Shown here one piece after another: positions 1-11,632 of a DNA stretch of 64,000 nucleotides; position 1 is the first letter of the stretch, and every line of letters starts with the position of its first letter. The DNA is from Hansfordia pulvinata. Lineage: Eukaryota > Ascomycota > Sordariomycetes > Xylariales. The translations under genes and the position numbers were made by a program. The stretch is from the NCBI GenBank assembly GCA_006538405.1, contig BJKQ01000017.1, positions 310,001 to 374,000 on the forward strand. The letters are read 5' to 3'. The notes beneath the pieces were generated by a model that made no database searches, was not told the origin of the DNA, and saw only the letters and a list, made by a program, of their open reading frames with translations.

Positions 1-158
1 GCCGACCCGGACATGAAAGTCTATTGGCAGGCCGCTTGCCTGCAAGCGGAAGGTGATGCAACGCCTCGACCCCCTTCCCGGTCTTCACTCTTCAGGGGGG
101 TTCGTTTTCTCACACTCATGGGCCGACTGAGCAGTTATTTTTATGTGTCTGTGTATGA

Positions 159-162
<4 letters not shown>

Positions 163-215
<53 letters not shown>

Positions 216-234
216 TGTGTGTGTGTGTGTGTGT
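163..234. repeat. (GT)n microsatellite
   Basis: A nearly uninterrupted GT dinucleotide run of about 70 nt, broken once by GA near 213. Seen directly. Confidence 0.95.
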
Positions 235-1928
235 TTTGATACGAGAAGGAGCCAAGTGTAAACTCGTACGAGTAAACCCGTGCCTTTCGGAGTTACGCGT
301 ACGTTGTATTCAAACACGCAACCCAGTGTTCCTGCCGCGGAGGGCGGGGTGTCTGATGATGCGGCCGGTGTGGGCTTTTTTCTTGTCCAAGGGTTTTTTT
401 TTTTTTTTTATCTTTTTGGTTTCTGCACTCTCTCTGGTCTCTGGGGATGCGTTTCCCCCCTCTTTAGGTGCGAGACGGAGTACTCGTGAGCAGGTAACAT
501 TCAGGTAGGTACCTATGCTTGTAGTCTCTGCTTCAAGTCGCGCTGTTGTCTCTCTCTCTCTCTCTCTTTTTGAGACTTACTTATTGCACCCGTATCTTTT
601 CTTCTCATAGCTGAATGGGAATGGGCAGTATCCGGCTTCTTTCGGTCCCGAATGGGCTTCTCTTTTTCTTTTTTTCCCCTTTCTTCTTCTTTTTGTTCTT
701 TCGGCCTTTTACCTCTCTACTACTATCTCCTTCAAGCGGCTTCGCGAGTAGTACTCTTAGACGGCGGTTCCCTTCACACATGGTCGACGGGTCCAAGCTT
801 TTCGCGCTCTCTCTCTCCTGTCGTGCCCTCTGGTCCAACCCCCGGTTGCGGGTCCACGAAGGAGCCAATCCCGCACCGGCGAAAGCTCCGATCGGGCAAC
901 GCCCGCGTGTTCTGGGGGGATCGTGGACGGCGGGAAGAAAGGGGGGGGGGGGGAGCAACGGTGGCTTGCATGTCGTTATATTCCCTCTTCTTCCATGTTG
1001 CATGATCACCACACATTTCGAGTACGGATACGGACGCGCGCAGCTGTCCATGCAGGAATCTCCCTCCCTCCCGCGCGCGCGCGTGTGTGTGCGTGTGTCC
1101 CGTCCCGTGTCTGCGTCTGCGTCTGATAATGGAGAAGCGCGTCTTTCTCTCTCTGTGTTCCTCTCTGCACAGGGTATTCCTCTCCATTTCTTTCGCCCCC
1201 CCTGGACGTTAGACTTGTAAGAAAGAGAGAGAGAGAGAGAGGGAGAGAGAGGGAGATGGAAGTTACTCGCCAATAGGAAGGCACGGAGGTTAGAAAGAAA
1301 TGTGACTGGTCGTTTCCTGACGTTTCTCCCCGGTTTCCCCCCTCTCCTCTCCTCTCCTTTCCTTTCCTTTCCTTTCAACTAAATAACACCCCGTATTTAC
1401 CCCCCCTCCCCTCTGCAGTGGCCCGCCGGGAACCGCTGCGCACGTGCGGTTCGACGTCTCCCGCGCCGTGCGTGCGTCAGTACTCTCGTACCCTCTTCCC
1501 GCAGAACCGTGTCAGCCAGGCTGGACATATAATGTAATATCATATCAATATCGACACACACACATCATCACCACATGCACCACCTCGTTCGCCCGAATTG
1601 GGACACGTGCATGAATAGAAGCATACCTACGAATACAGCAGGTACTCGTACCTATACATCAATGTAGGTACGTTGATGTAAGTATACATGTATGCATTGC
1701 ATCCATTATTACATATCGTACATAGTAGGCACGAGTACCTACCAAATTCAGATTGGTTTTATACGCGTACCGTACACGTACGTACCTGGTGACTGACTGG
1801 CTGAGCTGGTAGGTTCGGCCAAATATCTGGCGATGGGATTGAATCTCGAGCCGCAGTACGACATGTCAGTCAGCACCGTTTCCCCGCCAGCCGTGTCTGA
1901 TAGGCCCGGAGCTGCGGTCCCGCGACAA

Positions 1929-1930
<2 letters not shown>

Positions 1931-1979
<49 letters not shown>
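1931..1979. repeat. (CGA)n trinucleotide microsatellite
   Basis: About 16 tandem CGA/GAC units. Depending on frame it would encode polyaspartate, polyvaline or polyserine, but nothing around it looks coding. Confidence 0.95.
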
Positions 1980-1980
<1 letters not shown>

Positions 1981-3447
1981 CATCGGCGAATAATAAGATG
2001 ATGATTTGCATCCAGGTACGCGTACGAGTGCTCGTACACTGCAAACTCTTCATGTATGTTGAAACTGATCAAACATTAGGTAGGTAGTCTCTGATGCCGC
2101 GTACGAACGAACGAGTACATTCATCCATCCCTTTCAACCCTCTCCCATCCCATCGCAACGCATCGCATTGCATCCCATCGCGTCCCGTCTTGTTCCTTCC
2201 CTTCCCGTCCCGTCCCGCTCCGTCCCCCGTGTGCGCGCTGGAATTCCGATCCGACCTCGTCATTGTCGAGATGAAAGGAGTGTCTGTCGGACCAAACGTC
2301 GCATACCGGTATTCACACTTCCACATACTCGTACACTTTACGTACGATACACCCACGAGTGAGTACACACACCGCGCCATGCATGTCTTGCCTCGCCTCT
2401 GCCCGCCCTCTCCCTCCCGTCCTGTCATGTTTTGTCTTTTCCCGCCTCTGAGAGATGATGACCCCCAAAAACAACAATCAAAGCTGCTCACCGTCCGGGG
2501 GAAGGCGGGGGAACGGATGGATGGGAGCCGCGCGTGGGGGTTGAGATTCGTCTCCTCTTCCTTTTCCACTCCGGTGTCTACTGAACCACCATCTTGGTCG
2601 CAGCCGCTCGGAACCGCCACGCTCACAGACATGGGAACCCCATACACACGTACCAGCACCCGGCCAACTTTGAACGACAGGTCAGAAACGAAGCGCCAGA
2701 TTTCCCCTTTCCGCTCGTCCGTCCCGTCCCGCGATCTCTTGCCTTCGCCCCAGCTCCGTACATCGCCAACCCCCACACAAGACGCAAAGACGCTCCCTCT
2801 TGCCCCGCCCCTCCTTCCCACTGCCCTGCCCTGTCCTGCCGTCTGCCGTCTGCCGCCTGCCGTCAATGAAATAGCTTCCCAGCGCGTCGGGACACAACAC
2901 GTCGCGTGGGCAGAGCCACTATACTCCGTAGCGGGGATAGCGGGCTGCGAGTCCGAGCTGTCGCACCCGCACAGCACATTCCCATGCACGCCCTCGCCAG
3001 TCCGGTGCTTACGAGTATGAGTGAATGCTGCGTCTCAAACTAGACACCCACCACCTTCCCCACACCCCCCCGTCTCTTGTCATGTCTCGTCTTTTTCTCG
3101 CGTGCACCATGGGTTTCACCGACGGTTTCCCCGCCAGAAGAGACGGGGTTGCAAACAAAAGGGACCAAAGCAACAGCAACAGCAGCAGCAGCAGCAGTCA
3201 GTAGCAGCACTAGCATTAGCAAGAAACCCGTATGTACTCGTAGGAGTCCCATGGAATGAGCTTCGGACCACGCGTCTCGCATTCCTCGCCAAGAGAGAAA
3301 GAGAGACAGTTGACACCAAGTAGAGACAACAAACCGAACAAAAAGGGGGGCGAGTGAAGCTTCCGCTATTGACAGCGACACGGGTCTTTCCACCAGGGTT
3401 GTCGATAGATCACGAATGACACCAATAATGAGAATAGATTTGGATAT

Positions 3448-4530
3448 CTACCCTCCCCCCACTTCCCCTGAACCCCCCGTGGCGTACTCGGCTGCCCAGC
3501 GCCGCATGACCTCCTCGCGGCGGTGTCTCTCGGCTGCGGCGTCGGCGTTGCCGGCGGTGGCCGCCTCGTCAACCCTGGGCCGGCAAAACGGTGTGTTTCC
3601 TGTATATTTCTGCCCCTGCTGTAGTGGTGGCGGCTGCAGTGGTATTGGCTGCTCCATGCCATGGTCTCGCCCCGGCAGCGGTGGCGGTGGGAATGGCGGC
3701 GGTGGCGACGGCGGCGGTCCAAGCCGGGACTGCGGTCTCTGTCTCTGTCTTGACTGCGGTCGGCGCGTGTTCCTCCTCTCGTTGCCGCTGTAGCTGTACC
3801 CATAGTTGTATCCGTACCCGTGTCCGTACCTGGTCCTGCTGCTCTCCCCCTGACCACTCCCGCTTCCACCTCCGGAGCCCGAGCCGTCCCACACCCCGCT
3901 TCCTCGGTAGAAGGGGAACGACTCGTCGTCGTCTACTTCGTCGTCGCCGTCGTCGTCGGAGAAACCCTCGTCCTTGCCTCGCGGCTGCGGAATGGGCTTC
4001 CAAAGGCCCGAGTTTGTCCTGTGGGTGAAACTGCCCCAGGGCACGGGCTCGGTCGTGATACGCTCGTGACGGTCGAACCACTGTTCACTGGCGATGCTAG
4101 CTTCTGATAGGAGGCGATGCTGATAGTTCTGGCGATGCTGACGTTGGTGGCGGTAGTTTGTGGAGGACGGGGCGCTTTGTCGGCGTCGACGTCCGGAAGA
4201 ATAGGACGAAGATAGGCATCGTCGAAGCAGTCGCCGCCAGCACAGCGCCATCGCGCACACGGCCGCCGTTAAAGCCACTGTACAGACGGCGGCGACGCCA
4301 AAGGCCGTCGCTAGCACCCGCGGAAAGCCCACGTTGACCTCGGACCACGACGTCGGTATCACAGGTATCGTCGCCCCTGCTGCTGGTGCTTCTGCCCCTG
4401 CGGTGGTTGCTTGCTGTTGGGTCCGGGGCATCAGCGTGTGGCGAGCCCAGACGCCACATGAACACTGGCACGTCGCCAAGAGTAGAAGCCGTAGAAGACA
4501 CAGAAGCTGGTGGCGAAATAGGGAGCCCAT
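3448..4530 (-). CDS. Hypothetical single-pass membrane protein with proline- and glycine-rich tail
   Basis: A 360-aa intronless ORF if read from the second Met (4530). I prefer that Met because it is followed at once by a basic residue and a leucine-rich stretch (LLCLLRLLLLATC) that looks like a signal peptide; starting at 4650 would bury this behind 40 charged residues. A second hydrophobic segment near residues 68-94 (rich in A, V, C, L and ending in WRRLLRR) looks like a type I transmembrane helix with a basic stop-transfer. The remaining ~260 residues are presumably cytoplasmic: basic, then acidic (GDDEVDDDES), then Gly/Tyr-rich repeats (YGYNYGYSYS), then polyproline, with an Arg/Glu-rich end. 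I recognise no family. The layout (signal peptide, tiny ectodomain, one TM, disordered tail) resembles fungal wall-sensor-like proteins without their ectodomain; that is only an analogy. Confidence 0.6.
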   Translation of the reverse strand: MGSLFRHQLLCLLRLLLLATCQCSCGVWARHTLMPRTQQQATTAGAEAPAAGATIPVIPTSWSEVNVGFPRVLATAFGVAAVCTVALTAAVCAMALCWRRLLRRCLSSSYSSGRRRRQSAPSSTNYRHQRQHRQNYQHRLLSEASIASEQWFDRHERITTEPVPWGSFTHRTNSGLWKPIPQPRGKDEGFSDDDGDDEVDDDESFPFYRGSGVWDGSGSGGGSGSGQGESSRTRYGHGYGYNYGYSYSGNERRNTRRPQSRQRQRPQSRLGPPPSPPPPFPPPPLPGRDHGMEQPIPLQPPPLQQGQKYTGNTPFCRPRVDEAATAGNADAAAERHRREEVMRRWAAEYATGGSGEVGGG

Positions 4531-6492
4531 CGTGCTAGACTGGGTTGATTCTTCTGTCTCTTGTCTCTCTTCCTTTTCTTCTGGCTCCCATCCCGCCCAC
4601 CTGTCCTCAATGAACACTGGAATCGTGATGGTAGCGCTGGACGATGCCACTGCCTCGGCAGTGGTTTACCACCCGAGATCCCCTGTTAGATGGAAACCAT
4701 TCACTTGCAGTCCGATGGCAGCCATGCTTGCAGTGCTCACAGCTGGCCGTAAGCTTCTGCTCTGTGGGAATACTGACGCCTCGTGTCTTCCGCCGAGTAT
4801 CTCTCCGAGATGGACGGTGCGGAATCTCGCCAGGTCCCGGGGTCATGAAGCTTGGATGACCTAGCTGCCTGCTTTCTGTATGCGCAAGCGCAACGTCGAT
4901 ATCCCCGCGCTGCAGATGCAGGCCCCGCAGTGAACTTCAGGGGCGCAGACGCGCAGTGAGCCATGGTTGCTGTCATGTTCTCCACCACATGATGCCCAAC
5001 CCAGATTCACAAGGTCAGAACATGCGAGACCGAGCGGCGTGGAGAAGGAAAAGCTCGAGTCTGGCAGATGAAAGTCCGTGTGGACGCATCGTAGGTTGGC
5101 AGAGGCGGTGGGACACACATCTGAGCCCTTGGTTCCCACGCACATTTGGGCCCCGAGGAGAACTTGACGCAGCCGCTTGTATGGGATGGGTTGAATGATG
5201 AATGGTGAATGGTGAACAGGTAGTAGGTTAGGTAAGGTACCAGGTAGGTAAGGTAGGTAGCTGCATCTGAGCGACGATGGTATGTGGAAGGGAGAGTTCA
5301 GACGGTCGGCCATTGGGCGTGCATCCCCCCCCTTTCACGGTCGCGCCTTCCACGTGTACAGAAGCTCCCCTGAATCTCGAGACGACAGAGTAACAGGAAG
5401 GCCCAACCCAGACAATGCATCTTCAGTGGCAGCCTTGGCCGCGTACCTAAGGTTAAGTACATAAGGTATCTTTCGTTTTGCAGGAAAAGAGTATGTAAGG
5501 TAGGTACCTAACCTCTACACAGAGTCTGGTCTACGCGGTCACCCTGCTTCCAGTGATGATGGCATCTTGTCAAGAGCATCGCCGTCGACGACACTGCTCT
5601 GTATATCGGAGGTTGGCTTGCTACCGTAGCATCCACAAGGAGCACCACGGGCTATACGGCTTCTCCATCACGATTACGCACCAAAGTCTCCAGAGGACAC
5701 GGCACAGCGCCCGCGCCCGACTCCTCGTCCAACCCTAGCGCAGGAGACACGATAGCCGGGGTCAATCCCGGGCATGACGCATGTCCCGGAGGCCTGACGT
5801 GGAGTTGCATGCTCTTGCTCCAGACGCACAGTAACATGCGCAAGCCCCCATTCCCGCCAGACCGCCACGGTGCCTCGAGATCCCAACGGAGAGATGGCTG
5901 GGTAGACATGCGGGGGCGCGCGTGTTGTTCTGGGTCTTGAGGCGGACGTAAGACGCGCTCGCATTCTGGCATCGTCAGTGCAGTCCCTCGTCCGTTGGTC
6001 TGAGGGGCAGACCCGGCTTTCATCGGGCTCTGAAACTTTGCATGAGATCGCGACTCCCACATGCAGCGCTCTGATTACTGGGGTCACCGCACAGGTGACG
6101 CTATACCTGAGTCTCTGAGGACGTATGGTGGAGGCTCCGTTGTTAGTCATTAGCTACTCCTACGAGCCCCTATTAGAAGACGAGCGCAGCTTGAAACTGT
6201 ATAGAAAGACAATACTTTTAGAGACCTGACAGTGCGCACTGGCCAACGGATCCCAGCTCATCAAGGAACTTTAAAGTGAAGCCGAAACGTCAGGTCTACA
6301 CGTTGCCAACATCATCGTTTATCTGCGTGGGACTGATGGTGCAGTCCCTCTTGGAGTCGCGGCTTGATGATATACAGCAGCGCAAATGATGGCGTGTGAA
6401 CGACATGGATACCAGTGGGGTTCCACACCGTATCTGTGAACGCTTAATGTCGCCATCTCTGTGCCTTCTTTTCGTCTATTTCTCTCTATTTC
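4531..6492. other. Intergenic region between membrane protein and LeuRS 3' end
   Basis: About 2 kb without a supportable gene. It should contain the promoter of the membrane protein gene (which starts at 4530 and reads left) and the 3' UTR of leucyl-tRNA synthetase. ORFs of 130-160 aa on the minus strand near 5650-6150 have no family resemblance and are compositionally random. GGTAGGTA-type words cluster near 5220-5265 and 5498-5510. Confidence 0.5.
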
Positions 6493-9400
6493 TTATTCCA
6501 CATTCTCAAACGCAAACGTCGGCACGCCGGGAACAGCCGACTCGGCCTGCGGCGGGAGACCCTCCTTGAAGGATCCGTCTGCCAACAGCTTGCCCTTACC
6601 CTCGTCCACGAGTAAGAGCTCGAGAACCTTCAGACCAGCTGTCTTGGACAGACCAGGGGCCATCTGCTGCAGGATGGATGCCTCGTCAAAGGCCAGCTTG
6701 CGCTCGAGAACCTTGTCGGCCGGCTCGCCGGCTTGCAGGCGCCGCTTCAGGGTCTGCACAAAGGGCATGGCCTTCTTCATCTCACCGTGCTTGCCAATGC
6801 TGGCACTCAGAGCCTTCTCGTCCCGGATCGCATTGACCGAAGGGTCCCAGGCATCCCGCACCAGGTCGATGTACTTCTCCTGCCACGCGGGGAACTTCTC
6901 CGACAGGAACACGGTCAGCTTCTTGGGCTTCTTGGGGTCAAAGGTCATCTCCTTGCCCTTGGCCTTCTTCTTCAGCTGCGCCGTCTCGGCCGAGTTGACG
7001 TTGGACGCCGTGTTGCGCACGTACTCGCGAGCCGCCGAGAGACCAGCGTCAGTGGCCGCCGGCGTGGGGTACGCCGCGTTGTGGATGGTGTCGGGCTTGT
7101 GCAGCACCTCGAGCCAGATGTACTCGGACCAGTGAGGCGCGACAACCGCCAGCAGGAGGGCCTGGTACTCAATGTACCTCAGGGCCAGGTCCTTGTGCAT
7201 CTTGATGCCAGCCGCGTTGCAGGCCTCGCGGTAGAAATCACGGGCGTTGGTGAAGTCGTACAGCCCAGCCTTGAGAGCCAGCTTGTAGTTGGTGTCGTCG
7301 TAGTGAGCTTTAGCCTCGGCCACGAGGCTGTTCATCTCATTGTTGAAGAGGGCGTCCTGGAACGAGTTCAGCTCGCCCGTGCGGAGATCCTGGTCCTTGG
7401 CCACCTCCTCACACCACTCGCGGAGGTTGTAAAGACGAAGAATGTTGTTGTCGGCGACGTCTTCCTCGAAATTGGCGTCGGTGATTCCATCGCCCGAGTC
7501 GGCAAGGGCAATGCGCGAAGCGTCGGCGCCGTACTTGGCCGTCATGTCGTTGAGAGTCATGAAGTTTCCGGTCGACTTGCTCATCTTCTCGCCGTTCAAC
7601 ATCAAGTGGCCGTTGGCGCGGACACCTCTGGGCCAGTACTCCGGTGGGAAGAGCGCCAGGTGGATGTAGAGGAAGAACGTCAGGTGATTGGGAATGAGAT
7701 CCTTTCCGGAAACGCGCAAGTCCAGGGGGTACCAGTACTCGAACTCGCGCCTCATGCCCTCAAGAACGTCCTTGGAGATGTTGGACTTGAGCACGTCATC
7801 GCCGAATTCCCGACGACAGAAGATGTAGTCCCAGACCTCACCGGTCATCTGCTCCGGGGCGATATCACCAGTCCCCTTTTGACGTCCGAAGATGTCCTTG
7901 TGGAGGATGTGTGCGATGGTGTAGTAGGCTGCGAATATTAGATGATGTCAAGAGAGCTGGTAGTAAGGATTCCAAGACTCACCCATGTAAATGGTACTGT
8001 CGGACAAACTCTCCACCAGGAATTGAGGGTCCCACGGCAGCTTGGTTCCCAGACCGTAAGTCCTGGCGCAAGCCCACTGGTTGAGCCAGTTCAAAACACC
8101 GTCAAAGGCGTTTTTGGTGTCGCTCGAGTACGTCTTCATGCCCTCGTCGTCCTTCCTGACCCAGTCCAGGGCCGTCTCGCGCCACGTCTCCTCGCCGTAG
8201 TCCAGGTACCACTGGTCCATGAGAGCGACAATACAGTCGTCCCCAGAGCGGCTGACCACCTTGCGCTCGGGCTCGCTGTATGCGAAAGCCTCCCCAGAGG
8301 AGATCATCTGCTGTCGACCTTGGGCTTGGCGACCTCGACCTTCTCGCCCTTGAAGTCGCCAACCTTCAGAATACCCTGGTAGAAGCCCTCTTTGTAGGCC
8401 AGCTCCTTGGCTTCCTCGAGCTGCTTCGTATCCTTGGGAGACGCAATCTTGAGCTTCTTGACGAGGAAAGGCGCGCAAAGGTCGCCGTAGGTAGGGGTCT
8501 CAACAATGGGGAAAACCTCGAGCTCGGCCCACTCCTTTTGGATGCCGTAGTACTCGGCCTTCTTGGCCAGCTCAGTGACGGTGGCGAAATCGTCGGGGCT
8601 GTCGGACGGGACCGAGGTGACAACTCCGGTACCCTTGGTGGGCAGGACAGTCTCCATAGGCAGGACACGCACGCCCTCCTTGTGGAGAGACAACGGAGCG
8701 TTGACCAGAGTTCCGACAACGTCGGCACCGGTAATGTCAGCAACCTTCTCGACCGAGCCCTCAGTGGCGAAAACACCCTGGTAGGCCATGTTGCGAGCGG
8801 CCCTCTCCGTTACCAGGAAGTAATCCGTCTCCGACGCCTTGAAGATACCGTACGCGATCTTGGGGCCAACAAAGCAGCAGGTCTGGCCGTACATGGTTTC
8901 GGGGCGAAGGGTAGCGGGGACGAGATAGACGTTAGCCCCGGCGGGGATCTTGCCTTTCAGCGTCTCCTCGGCCTTGGGCGCCCATTCAAGCACCTTAAGC
9001 TTAATGCCCAGGTATTCCTGAGGACCGACGGCCTCTCCTTCAGAACGGTCGTGGTCCATGCAAGGCTGACCATCCTTGATCGAGTAGATAGTGTAGCGCT
9101 TTCCAAACTTGACCTTGTTGAGATCCTTGAGTCGGATCATTTGCCAGCGGGTAAACGAGTCGTAATAAGGGTTCGCGTCGGTCGTCACGAAAGACCGCCT
9201 CCAGTCGATGCGGGCTCCAAAATTGGTCAAATCGCGGCGGCAGAGTGGGGGGAAGTACTCGAGCCAGTACTGAGGGTCGGCAAAGAGATGAATGTCTTCG
9301 AGCGGGATGCCGATGGCCTGCATGATCTGGAACTGATACTTCATCTTGACAGTCTTCGCGTTGGCCTTGCCCTTCTTGGCCGAGAACTTGGTGGGGTCCT

Positions 9401-10001
9401 CTTTAGCCTGCTTGACTTCCTCCTTGACCTCCTCGACAGCCTCCAACTCGGCCTTGGCGCCCGCAAAATCGCGGCCAAACTTGCTGACTTCGTTGACGAG
9501 CTTGTCGGCGCAGGCCTTGATAGGCATGCCGGTGCAGTGGAAGCCCATGGGGAAGAGAACGCGCTTGCCCTGCATGCGGGCCCAGCCGGCAGCAAATTCG
9601 ATCTTGCTGACGGAGAAACTGTGACCAGCATGGAGAGTTCCGTTCATGTAGGGGTAGGCCATGGTGCCGAAGAACTTGGGGTATTTCTTGCGAAGCTCGG
9701 CGGCGGTTATGGTCTGTTGCGGAACCTCCGAGTTGGAGGGCGCATCGGGTTGGAAGACGGCATCCTGTTCCCATTTTTGCTGGTATTTCTTCTCGACGGC
9801 GATGAGGGAGTCGCGTTTTTCAGTCTGGCGGGCCAAAGTCAGCAGAGCACGTTGAGTGTCTCCGGGGCGGAGCAGCTTGAAGGGCGCAGAGTTGCGACGA
9901 GAGGAAGGGGCACAAGAGCATGGAGGGTAACTTACTCCCTTGAGCTCCTTGGTCTTGGAGACCTGGAGCCCTTCGAGGGCGGCCGTAGGGGGGGCAGCCA
10001 T
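6493..10001 (-). CDS. CDC60: Cytosolic leucyl-tRNA synthetase, with a one-base frame break
   Basis: Class I aminoacyl-tRNA synthetase that charges tRNA-Leu in the cytosol. Exons on the minus strand: 10001-9936, 9824-7983 and 7928-6493. Introns are 9825-9935 (GTAAGT...CAG, 111 nt) and 7929-7982 (GTGAGT...CAG, 54 nt). Start Met at 10001 gives the usual fungal N-terminus and joins cleanly to TEKRD after intron 1. The HIGH motif is HAGH (residues 87-90, after PYMNGTL) and KMSKS lies near residue 750 in EKMSKSTGNF, with the editing domain between them. The joined exons total 3344 nt, one short of a multiple of three. The reading frame changes near 8308-8316, between AKPKV and QMISSG, in a stretch continuous in relatives and with no room for an intron. 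Adding one base gives about 1114 aa, normal for cytosolic LeuRS. The break is most likely a sequence error, since the enzyme is essential. It shares a divergent promoter with the gene at 10428. Confidence 0.93.
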
Positions 10002-10427
10002 TCTGGAAAAAATGGTGAAGCTTTTGGACCACGACCTGGCGAGAGGAGAGCGTTGAGTCACGGCGGCGTGGTGCAGCCGCCAAATATGGATGCCCTCGTT
10101 ATTCGCTGTAGCGGGGTAAAAATTCATGGAGGGGCACTGATCTGCGGGTACTTGCCCATAACGCGTACGAACCGATGGAACGACGGGAGTGGGTCTCAGT
10201 CATTGATCAAGACGCTGGTGCTGAGTTCCCGTCCAACCAGACCCAACACTTTCTGGTGCTTCTACAAATGCAACTACTCGATAAGTGCAAGTATTTCAAT
10301 CCGTCGCACGACCCGTTCGAACTTGCGTCGCATCTCGACATTGCATCACTCCCGACCACCTCAAGGGCGCATCGCAGACTGCCGCTCACGCTTGCTGCTT
10401 TCACCCATCGTCACGCGCCCTCCGACC
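10002..10427. promoter_or_regulatory. Divergent promoter between LeuRS and the 127-aa membrane protein gene
   Basis: A 426-bp gap between two divergently read start codons, so it must hold both 5' leaders and core promoters. It contains a perfect TGAGTCA at 10054-10060. No clear TATA box is seen in either direction. Confidence 0.65.
10054..10060. promoter_or_regulatory. Candidate Gcn4/CPC-1 type bZIP site (TGAGTCA)
   Basis: A perfect TGASTCA palindrome 53 bp upstream of the LeuRS start codon. Sites of this form bind Gcn4/CPC-1, which activates amino-acid biosynthesis and several tRNA synthetase genes under amino-acid starvation. It is close to the ATG, so it could lie in or just above the leader. 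A match in a 426-bp stretch is expected by chance about 5% of the time. Confidence 0.4.
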
Positions 10428-10873
10428 ATGCTACCCACACTCCTCCGCCGGGTCGCCGAAAAGCCCGGTCCCATACGATCTGCCGTCAGCGCCCGCCCCG
10501 TCCCTGGACCGTACTCGCGTTTCCGGCCGAAGAAGGTCTGGCCTCCCGACTTTTCGAAGCTCTCCCAGAGAGAACAGTTCCGATTCGAGAAGCGCTACAA
10601 GAGGAGAGTCAAGCTGGCCACGGCCCGCCCGCGATGGGACAAATTCATCAGATTGGCCCAACTGTCGAGTGTTACGTGTGAGTTGCCCTGATCTTGCTAT
10701 GCGCCATGCGCAGCCGTGTCCGCTGACCGTCTTCCACAGTCGTCCTCGTCTACTCGGTCCTCTTCATGGACTGGGCCACCGAAGAACACCAGCCTTTTCA
10801 GGGATTGCGCGATAGCTTCTGGGGTGTTTTTGGGTCCTTCTCTCCCAACCAGCGCCACGAGCGTCGGTCTTGA
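10428..10873 (+). CDS. Small conserved fungal protein with one membrane segment, probably mitochondrial
   Basis: Two exons, 10428-10677 and 10740-10873, encode 127 aa. The 62-nt intron has a GTGAGT donor and a CACAG acceptor, and splicing joins VT to FVLVYSVLF in frame. The N-terminus (MLPTLLRRVAEKPGP) is basic, without acidic residues until Glu11, like a mitochondrial presequence. A basic middle (FRFEKRYKRRVKLATARPRWDK) precedes a hydrophobic stretch near residues 78-93 (LSSVTFVLVYSVLFMDW) that could span a membrane once. The C-terminus is short and polar. It resembles conserved uncharacterised proteins of Sordariomycetes; I know no assigned function. Location in the mitochondrial inner membrane is inferred from the presequence-like start and single helix only. 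Confidence 0.72.
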
Positions 10874-10988
10874 TCTCGGTCTGGATGTATTACTATGTTT
10901 GTCTACCGTCACGCAAGCGTGTGCTTTTTGCCGTTGGCTTCATGATCGATACCTTGTACGCATAAAACCCAAATGAGACCTGGCCGGG

Positions 10989-11632
10989 CTACCGGCCGGG
11001 CCAGACGAAATTACCGCCCATGCTCAGTCCAGCTCCCAGTCCTCCCCCCAACCCCGCCCTCGACTCGTTGACAGGTCGTTTGGCCACGGTGCCCTGGGAC
11101 TTGACCCCTGAGACGATCTTGTTGAGGTCTGTTTCGATCACGACGCCGCCCACTATCATCTCGCTCAGAGCGGCATGCAGTGTCTCGAAGTTGAAGATGA
11201 GGTCGAGCTCGCACACGTTCTCAAAAAGCTTATCGAGGGCCTCGACATACACCTGGATCAGGTCGAGCAGAGCCAGGGGGGACTCGGTGGAGGTGGAGAT
11301 GACGATGAAGTAGAGGGTGGCGTAGTTGCGGTAGGTGACGAGCGACGGGACGTCGTTGTGGGGCTCGGAGGCCGAGTGGGAGGTGCCAGAGGCGGCCAGC
11401 AGAGGCGGGAGAGGCAGGAAGTTGCAGGCGCCGTTGGGGCGGTTGGAAACGAGGGTGAAGATCTCGGAGATGAGGCGCTGCTGGATGCTGGTCTCCTGCA
11501 GGTGGTGACGTGGGGATCAGCTGGGGCCGCCGCAACACGACTGGCGGCGGGAGAGGGACGTACGAGCTGGGTGTAGAACTTGGTCAGCCGCGGCTGACCC
11601 TGGCCATTGAAGACCAGGACGGCATTGATCAT
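10989..11632 (-). CDS. aps3: AP-3 adaptor complex sigma (small) subunit
   Basis: Two exons on the minus strand, 11632-11564 and 11495-10989, encode 191 aa. The 68-nt intron has donor GTACGT and acceptor TGCAG. Exon 1 encodes the diagnostic longin-fold start MINAVLVFNGQGQPRLTKFY. Exon 2 continues with ETSIQQRLISEIF, then YRNYATLYFIV, then LDLIQVYVEALDKLFENVCELDLIFNF, the order found in AP sigma chains. The ending with IVGGVVIETDLNKIV identifies the AP-3 class. The last ~35 residues are a glycine-rich tail. AP-3 sorts cargo such as vacuolar SNAREs and alkaline phosphatase from Golgi/endosome to vacuole. The gene converges on the small membrane-protein gene, with only 115 bp between stop codons. 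The insert NRPNGACNFLPLPP...SEPHND is longer than in animal sigma-3 chains. Confidence 0.92.

Larger units (their letters stand above)
1..3447. other. Gene-poor intergenic region rich in simple repeats
   Basis: No convincing gene is seen. Open frames here translate to low-complexity arginine-, serine- or proline-rich strings with no recognisable domain. The region holds pyrimidine-rich tracts, a (GT)n run near 163-234, a (GA)n run near 1222-1253, a (GAC)n run near 1931-1979 and a short CAG tract near 3173-3197. It also contains scattered GTACCTA/TACGAGTA words. The DNA looks like ordinary unconstrained fungal intergenic sequence, possibly with promoter or UTR parts of a gene left of the window. 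Confidence 0.6.

Noticed and set aside
605..1378. 257-aa minus-strand ORF
   Set aside because: Lys/Arg/Ser-rich translation of pyrimidine tracts and GA repeats, without family resemblance.
5674..6150. 158-aa minus-strand ORF upstream of the membrane protein gene
   Set aside because: No domain, random composition and no supporting splice or promoter signals.
8308..8316. An 8-nt intron GTCGACAG in LeuRS
   Set aside because: It starts with GT, ends with AG and restores the frame, but is far below the minimum size of a spliceosomal intron. Annotation programs sometimes insert such artificial introns to bridge an indel.
8280..10691. 803-aa plus-strand ORF over LeuRS
   Set aside because: Mostly antisense to LeuRS exon 2. 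Only its last part (from 10428) is coding, as exon 1 of the 127-aa protein.
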